From Oscillospiraceae bacterium (lineage in GTDB: Bacteria > Bacillota > Clostridia > Oscillospirales > Acutalibacteraceae): 35,091 bases of DNA. The notes below the pieces were generated by a model that was not told the origin of the DNA, did no database searches, and saw only the letters and a list, made by a program, of their open reading frames with translations. This document shows, one piece after another, positions 31,828 through 35,091 of the stretch; within the stretch, counting starts at the first letter, position 1, and the number at the start of each line of letters is the position of its first letter. A program made the position numbers and the translations under genes. The stretch lies in NCBI GenBank assembly GCA_031270605.1, contig JAISXG010000046.1, positions 1 to 35,091 of the forward strand, in the 5' to 3' direction.

Positions 31828-32815
31828 TACTGTGCGCAACAGTGCGGATATTCTGGTGTTTCTGCAACAGGCAAACGGCCGCATCCACCCGAACTCTTTA
31901 GAGCTTGTGACGGCGGCAAATACGCTGGCCGGCGGGAGCGGCGCGCGCGTGTTTGGTGTTGCGGCGGCGGAAACAGCTTCTGCCGGTTTGCTGGAGTCAC
32001 TCCGGCGGCTTGCGCTTTGCGAAGTGGATGTGTATGCCGGTGAACAATATAAAAATTTTATCGCGGAGAGCTTCAGCGCGGCCCTTGTGGATTGCGCCCA
32101 AAGAAGACGGCCCGGCACGCTGCTTGTGGGCGCGACGCCGGAGGGGCGCGCCGTGGCGCCCATAGCTGCGGTGCCGCTCAAAACAGGAGTGACCGCCGAC
32201 TGTACCGCCCTCGCAATCGACGAAGGCGGCTTGCTTTTGCAAACCCGCCCGGCCTATGGCGGCGACATCATGGCGACCATTGTCACACCCGCCGCGCGGC
32301 CGCAAATTGCCACGGTGCGGCAGGGCATTTTCACACATAAGCCCTCTTGCGGCAACGCCTTGATCCATATTCATGAGCCTGTTTTGCCAAAAGTTTTTCC
32401 TCTGCCCCGCGTCGTCAATAAGCAGATGGAAGACGCGGCGGACGCGCCTGAGTCCGGTATTGTGGTCGCCGTGGGCGGCGGGCTGAGAAAGAAAGAGGAT
32501 CTGGAGCTGTTCTTTGCAGTCAACCGGGCGCTCGGCGGCGAGCTGTTTTGCTCGCGCAGCCTTGTGGAGCGCGGGTGGCTGCCACATGTTCGCCAGATCG
32601 GCCTGAGCGGCAGGAGCGTCGCGCCCCGGCTGCTGGTGGCCTTTGGCATTTCGGGCAGCGTGCAGTTTTTTGCGGGCATTCAGGGGGCAAGGCGGGTGTT
32701 TGCCGTGAATACAGACGAATCCGCCCCGCTCATGCGCGCGGCAGACTGCCCGATCGTGGGGGATATGTATGCCGTTGCGGACGAAATCATAGCGCAAACA
32801 ACACGTTCGGGTTGA
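31817..32815 (+). CDS. etfA: Electron transfer flavoprotein alpha subunit
   Basis: 332 residues. N-terminal Etf domain (DILVFLQQANGRIHPNSLEL) and the C-terminal FAD domain with VVAVGGGLRKKEDL, IGLSGRSVAPRL, VAFGISGSVQFFAG and VFAVNTDESAPLMRAADCPIVGD. The position normally QH in GISGAIQHLAG is Gln283-Phe284 here, so the histidine that usually contacts the FAD is absent. Start at 31817 set by GGGAGGAGGGG; upstream in-frame sequence is etfB in another frame. No fused ferredoxin domain at the N-terminus. Works with EtfB and the FAD-linked oxidase. Confidence 0.92.
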   Translation: MTNNTVRNSADILVFLQQANGRIHPNSLELVTAANTLAGGSGARVFGVAAAETASAGLLESLRRLALCEVDVYAGEQYKNFIAESFSAALVDCAQRRRPGTLLVGATPEGRAVAPIAAVPLKTGVTADCTALAIDEGGLLLQTRPAYGGDIMATIVTPAARPQIATVRQGIFTHKPSCGNALIHIHEPVLPKVFPLPRVVNKQMEDAADAPESGIVVAVGGGLRKKEDLELFFAVNRALGGELFCSRSLVERGWLPHVRQIGLSGRSVAPRLLVAFGISGSVQFFAGIQGARRVFAVNTDESAPLMRAADCPIVGDMYAVADEIIAQTTRSG

Positions 32816-32889
32816 CTTTGCGCGCTTTTGCGGTTACGATAATGAATAACAAAAACATGCCGCCCGCGCGGCGTTCAAAAGGAGCTTGT

Positions 32890-34659
32890 ATGGTTGCAAT
32901 CGAGAATGGCTCGTTTTTTATAAACGGCGAAAAAATGAATCTCTATTCAGGCGCGATCCACTATTTCAGGACTTTGCCGGAATATTGGGAGGACCGCCTC
33001 ACAAAGCTGAAGCTTGCGGGCTTCAACACGGTCGAAACCTATGTCTGCTGGAATTTGCACGAACCGAAAAAAGGCGGGTTTTGCTTTGAGGGGTTGCTGG
33101 ACATCGTGGAATTCCTCAAGACCGCACAGCGCCTCGGGCTTTATGTCATTGTGCGCCCCGGCCCCTATATTTGCGCCGAATGGGACTTCGGCGGCTTTCC
33201 CGCGTGGCTGTTAAAAGACGAAAACATCCGCCTGCGGTGCTGTGACAAAACCTATTTGGGGCATGTGCGGGATTTTTATCAAAAGCTGCTGCCCCTGCTC
33301 ACGCCGCTGCAAATCACCCGCGGCGGCAACATCATCGCCATGCAGGTCGAAAATGAATACGGCAGCTATGCAAACGACAAACAATATCTCGCATATTTAA
33401 AAGATCTGATGCTCGACTGCGGCGTGGACGCGCCGCTGTTCACCTCAGACGGCGAGAGCCGCACCATGCTTTCGGGCGGCACGCTGCCGGAGCTTTTTAA
33501 GGTCATCAACTTTTCAAGAAACCCCAAAGATAATTTTGCTTATCTTGACAGCATCCAGCCCGGCATGCCGCGCATGTGCGGCGAGTTCTGGTGCGGCTGG
33601 TTTGACCATTGGGGCGGCGGGCACAACACGAGAGACCCGCAAAGCGTGCGGGACACGCTCGACGAGTTTTTGGAGCTGGACGCGAGCGTCAATTTTTATA
33701 TGTTCCACGGCGGCACAAACTTCAACTTCTGGGCGGGCGCCAATTATCATGAGCGCTATGCCCCCACCATTACAAGCTATGACTACGACGCACTGCTCAA
33801 CGAGCACGGCGGCTACACGGAAAAATATCACCTTGTGCGCGAGGCCTTGCACAAAAAGCAAAACCTGCCCATGGCGCCGTTGCCCGCGGAGCCCGTGCTG
33901 CAGAAGCTCGGCCCCATTGCGCTGAACGAGGCCGCCCCGCTGCTTGAAAATATTAAACATATCGGCACGCATTTTGAGGACGCCGCGCCGCATTACATGG
34001 AGTATTACGGCCAGAACTTCGGCTATATTCTTTATCATACGGATATCAAAGGCGACTATTCCGCGTCCACCCTCACGATTGAGGATATCCACGACATCGC
34101 CTATGTTTATATCAACGGTGAATTCAAGGGCAAATATGACCGCCGCAAGGCCGCAAAGGCAAAAAAGTGCGTACCCGCGCAGAGCTTCGCCTTGGAGCTG
34201 CCCGCTTTTTGCGGCGCCTGCTCGGTTGACATCCTGGTTGAGGGCCTGGGGCGCGTGAACTATGGCCCGCAGCTGTGCGACCGCAAGGGGCTTGGCCGCG
34301 TGCGGCTGTGGCAGCAGCTGGTGTGCGGCTGGGATGTTTTCACCCTGCCGATGGACGATCTGGGCACATTGGAGTTTTTTGAGGGAGAACAAAGCCGGGA
34401 GTTCCCCCTGTTTCTCAAGGGGACTTTCTTTGCAGGCTCAACTGCGGACTGTTATGTGGACATGCGCGGCTTCACAAAGGGCTGCGTGTTTGTCAACGGC
34501 TTTCACCTCGGCCGTTATTGGTCCGTCGGGCCGCAGCGCTCGCTCTATCTGCCCGGCGCACTGCTGAAAACAGGCGGTAAAAATGAGATCATTGTGTTTG
34601 AGCAGGAGGGCTGCAAAAAACGCGAGATCAAGTTTATTGACAAACAGCTCTTGTCATGA
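32890..34659 (+). CDS. Beta-galactosidase, glycoside hydrolase family 35
   Basis: 589 residues, cytoplasmic (no signal peptide). GH35 TIM barrel: SGAIHYFRTLPEYWEDRL, NTVETYVCWNLHEP, RPGPYICAEWDFGG, the acid/base Glu156 in QVENEYGS and the nucleophile Glu232 in GEFWCGWFDHWG; then MFHGGTNFNFWAGA. Beta-sandwich domains follow (to ~589), with VNGFHLGRYW near the end. It releases terminal beta-galactose from small substrates. Start at 32890 set by AAAGGAGCTTGT; longer readings run back into etfA in another frame. Together with the broken GH27 gene it hints at past use of galactose-rich plant oligosaccharides. Confidence 0.93.
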   Translation: MVAIENGSFFINGEKMNLYSGAIHYFRTLPEYWEDRLTKLKLAGFNTVETYVCWNLHEPKKGGFCFEGLLDIVEFLKTAQRLGLYVIVRPGPYICAEWDFGGFPAWLLKDENIRLRCCDKTYLGHVRDFYQKLLPLLTPLQITRGGNIIAMQVENEYGSYANDKQYLAYLKDLMLDCGVDAPLFTSDGESRTMLSGGTLPELFKVINFSRNPKDNFAYLDSIQPGMPRMCGEFWCGWFDHWGGGHNTRDPQSVRDTLDEFLELDASVNFYMFHGGTNFNFWAGANYHERYAPTITSYDYDALLNEHGGYTEKYHLVREALHKKQNLPMAPLPAEPVLQKLGPIALNEAAPLLENIKHIGTHFEDAAPHYMEYYGQNFGYILYHTDIKGDYSASTLTIEDIHDIAYVYINGEFKGKYDRRKAAKAKKCVPAQSFALELPAFCGACSVDILVEGLGRVNYGPQLCDRKGLGRVRLWQQLVCGWDVFTLPMDDLGTLEFFEGEQSREFPLFLKGTFFAGSTADCYVDMRGFTKGCVFVNGFHLGRYWSVGPQRSLYLPGALLKTGGKNEIIVFEQEGCKKREIKFIDKQLLS

Positions 34660-34774
34660 ATTATATAGTCGAAAAATTCACCCTCAATTGATAAAGTCGT
34701 TGATGGTGGATTTGTTGCATGTAAGATAGTGCCGTAGCGTATTTATAGCCGATTAACTTGGGGGAGGCTTTCTA
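34660..34774. repeat. Short segment with TATAGTCGA / TATAGCCGATTAAC motifs
   Basis: TATAGTCGA at ~34664 and TATAGCCGATTAAC at ~34744 share the end motif of the element at 11258-11418, here in direct orientation, with a CACCCTCAA/TTGATGGTG stem between. Probably a decayed or partial copy. No gene. Confidence 0.4.
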
Positions 34775-35091
34775 TTGAAAAACATAATCATTGCCGGCCC
34801 GCCAAGAGCCGGTAAATCAACATTAGCAAGAAAAATAAACGAAGAGATGAATTACTTTGTCATCAATGTCGATAAGCTTGTCGCCACGTTTCAAGGGGCA
34901 TATCCGCAACTAGATATTAGGCTTAATTGGAATAGGGAGAAAACCACAGACAATATAGCACCGTTCCTTGGACATTTTCTTGGTATGTTTTCTTCGGCTG
35001 ACGGGCGCGGACTGCTGTCATACAGTCATGGCGCGGTAAAAGGAAATAAGTTTGTGTTGGAAGGAGGATACTTTAATTTTGAGAAGATCTT
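34775..35091 (+). CDS. P-loop NTPase/kinase-like protein, cut by window end
   Basis: The first 105 codons only. TTG start at 34775 behind GGGGGAGGC; the protein begins MKNIIIAGPPRAGKSTLARK with Walker A GPPRAGKST at 8-16, followed by INVDKLVATFQGAYP and FVLEGGYFNFEKI. It resembles adenylylate-kinase-like or small-molecule kinase proteins found singly in clostridial genomes. AT-richer than the GH35 gene. Substrate and full length unknown. Confidence 0.72.
   Translation, partial: MKNIIIAGPPRAGKSTLARKINEEMNYFVINVDKLVATFQGAYPQLDIRLNWNREKTTDNIAPFLGHFLGMFSSADGRGLLSYSHGAVKGNKFVLEGGYFNFEKI

Noticed and set aside
32548-32889. N-terminal extension of the GH35 protein
   Set aside because: It overlaps etfA in another frame; AAAGGAG before 32890 fits the true start.
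1-35091. CRISPR array, tRNA or rRNA genes
   Set aside because: No regularly spaced direct repeats, no cloverleaf with GTTCRA-type T arm in a plausible context, and no rRNA-like conserved stretch were seen.

Overview
The window looks like chromosomal DNA of a GC-rich member of the Clostridia (Bacillota), most likely a gut or anaerobic-digester Oscillospirales/Ruminococcaceae-type bacterium. Evidence: purine-rich Shine-Dalgarno sites, a T-box leader on leuA, a TPP riboswitch on a thiamine-precursor transporter, MecA, a BlaI/BlaR1-type pair, rubrerythrin, and a lactate-oxidase-like flavoprotein next to EtfBA (an anaerobe signature). No rRNA, tRNA, CRISPR array or intact transposase gene was seen. 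The taxonomic placement is inference.

Layout. 1-1650: an XRE repressor, an ImmA/IrrE metallopeptidase and an orphan barstar-like inhibitor. 1730-2785: an AT-rich island with three small XRE repressors, two of them near-identical copies inside a ~294-bp inverted repeat, with three copies of an ACACC-N4-GGTGT operator. 2814-5484: an MBL-fold hydrolase and an acyl-CoA-ligase-type enzyme on the minus strand. 5485-6124: a MITE-like palindrome and a strongly structured non-coding segment. 6125-7546: a decayed GH27 alpha-galactosidase. 7604-9214: a Thr/Glu-rich single-pass membrane protein and a divergent RnfD-like membrane protein. 9649-11113: mecA and rpe (convergent), with a tandem fragment of the rpe 3' end between them. 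11258-14536: a repeat, then a TPP-riboswitch operon (thiamine-binding protein, ThiX, ThiY, ThiZ). 14554-17828: T-box, leuA, leuB. 17903-18066: a second MITE-like element in front of a UDP-sugar pyrophosphorylase gene. 19498-22005: a membrane protein, a histidine-phosphatase homologue without its catalytic histidine, and an XRE regulator. 22118-24900: a BlaI-type repressor with paired operators and a BlaR1-like sensor protease split by one in-frame TAG. 24988-27402: rubrerythrin, amidohydrolase and YebC on the minus strand. 27536-32815: a peptide-type solute-binding lipoprotein, then a FAD-linked oxidase with EtfB and EtfA. 32890-34659: a GH35 beta-galactosidase. The window ends inside a P-loop NTPase gene.

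Working together: the TPP operon imports a thiamine precursor when TPP is low; the T-box operon makes leucine precursors when tRNA-Leu is uncharged; the oxidase-EtfBA operon probably couples 2-hydroxyacid oxidation to NAD and ferredoxin. The most unusual parts are the symmetric XRE circuit at 1730-2785, the BlaR1-like protein whose C-terminal half carries novel-looking repeats, the His-to-Ser phosphatase, and a family of short inverted-repeat elements spread through the intergenic regions.
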